Shown one piece after another: positions 63,901 through 64,000 of a DNA stretch of 64,000 nucleotides. This stretch comes from Vibrio lentus (GTDB lineage Bacteria; Pseudomonadota; Gammaproteobacteria; Enterobacterales; Vibrionaceae). The notes beneath the pieces were generated by a model that made no database searches, was not told the DNA's origin, and worked only from the letters and a program-made list of their open reading frames with translations. The stretch covers positions 1-64,000 of the forward strand of contig NZ_MCZK01000118.1 in assembly GCF_002875945.1 (NCBI RefSeq). Direction: 5' to 3'. A program made the translations under genes and the position numbers. Within the stretch, counting starts at the first letter, position 1; every line of letters starts with the position of its first letter.

Positions 63901-64000
63901 ATGGATAGAATTGACAGGCATCTACTCGAATTGCTGCAAAAAGACGGCAGATTGACGACCGCAGAACTAGCGGACGAAGTGGGTTTATCACCTTCGCCGT
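63901..64000 (+). CDS. Lrp/AsnC family regulator (truncated by window edge)
   Basis: The first 33 codons are present, starting ATG at 63901. They encode DRIDRHLLELLQKDGRLTTA and ELADEVGLSPSP, the helix-turn-helix start of Lrp/AsnC regulators. The rest lies beyond the window. It is divergent from the EamA transporter and is the likely regulator of that gene, responding to an amino acid. Confidence 0.82.
   Translation, partial: MDRIDRHLLELLQKDGRLTTAELADEVGLSPSP

Noticed and set aside
1..64000. CRISPR arrays, tRNA or rRNA genes, insertion sequences, prophage
   Set aside because: No regularly spaced repeats, cloverleaf-like segments, transposase or phage structural genes were recognised on either strand.

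Overview
The window looks like a stretch of a marine Vibrio chromosome, most likely the secondary chromosome of a Splendidus-clade relative. This rests on family recognition (a large secreted GH18 chitinase, a norR-hmp pair, PBP5, ClC, a RhlE-type helicase and several vibrio-type small proteins), not on a database search. I see no rRNA, tRNA, CRISPR array, prophage or insertion sequence. Coding is dense on both strands, mostly single genes or short operons closed by clear hairpin terminators.

Layout. 0.5-4 kb: a ThrE-type exporter, a YjdM zinc-ribbon protein and three GNAT acetyltransferases. 4-7.3 kb: a DUF1800/DUF1501 pair and a lipoprotein. 7.4-10.2 kb: a LysE-type exporter divergent from a LysR regulator, then an AraC regulator divergent from a TonB-dependent receptor (10.3-12.3 kb) with a Fur-box-like site between them. 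12.6-17.2 kb: an ADP-ribosylglycohydrolase-fold protein and a four-gene polar amino acid ABC operon. 17.5-19.7 kb: yqhD and its divergent AraC regulator. 19.8-25.8 kb: an accessory-looking AT-rich stretch with a HEPN-like gene broken by a stop codon, a protein made of three tandem RidA domains, small lipoproteins and membrane proteins, acetyltransferases, YciI, DUF417 and a single-domain RidA. 26-36 kb: a BCCT transporter, chitinase, diguanylate cyclase, DUF4136 lipoprotein and PBP5. 36-44.7 kb: a frameshifted LysR gene divergent from a DoxX-like gene, a long RluA-type pseudouridine synthase, GST, a CurA-NemR electrophile-response pair with two identical operators, FKBP and DsbA-like folding proteins, an OmpA-like lipoprotein and glutaredoxin. 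44.7-47.9 kb: norR-hmp. 48-57.4 kb: TDT transporter, ClC, COG0523 GTPase, DEAD-box helicase, LysE-type exporter, a membrane protein and a Tat-exported PhoX. 57.7-64 kb: YggL, a spondin-spondin-response regulator-histidine kinase cluster, a small cytosolic protein, an EamA transporter and the start of an Lrp/AsnC gene.

How the genes work together. Several regulator-target pairs can be read directly: LysR/LysE, AraC/TonB receptor, YqhC/YqhD, NemR/CurA, and NorR/Hmp. The norR-hmp gap contains GTC-N5-GAC NorR-type sites, a GG-N10-GC sigma-54 promoter and a perfect FNR box.

Least-described items. The best candidates are the triple-RidA polypeptide, which could be a one-chain version of the normal RidA trimer, and the spondin-domain pair attached to a two-component system. 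The ADP-ribosylglycohydrolase homologue with altered metal-site motifs and the interrupted HEPN-like gene also deserve attention. All statements come from reading the sequence; no alignment or search was run.
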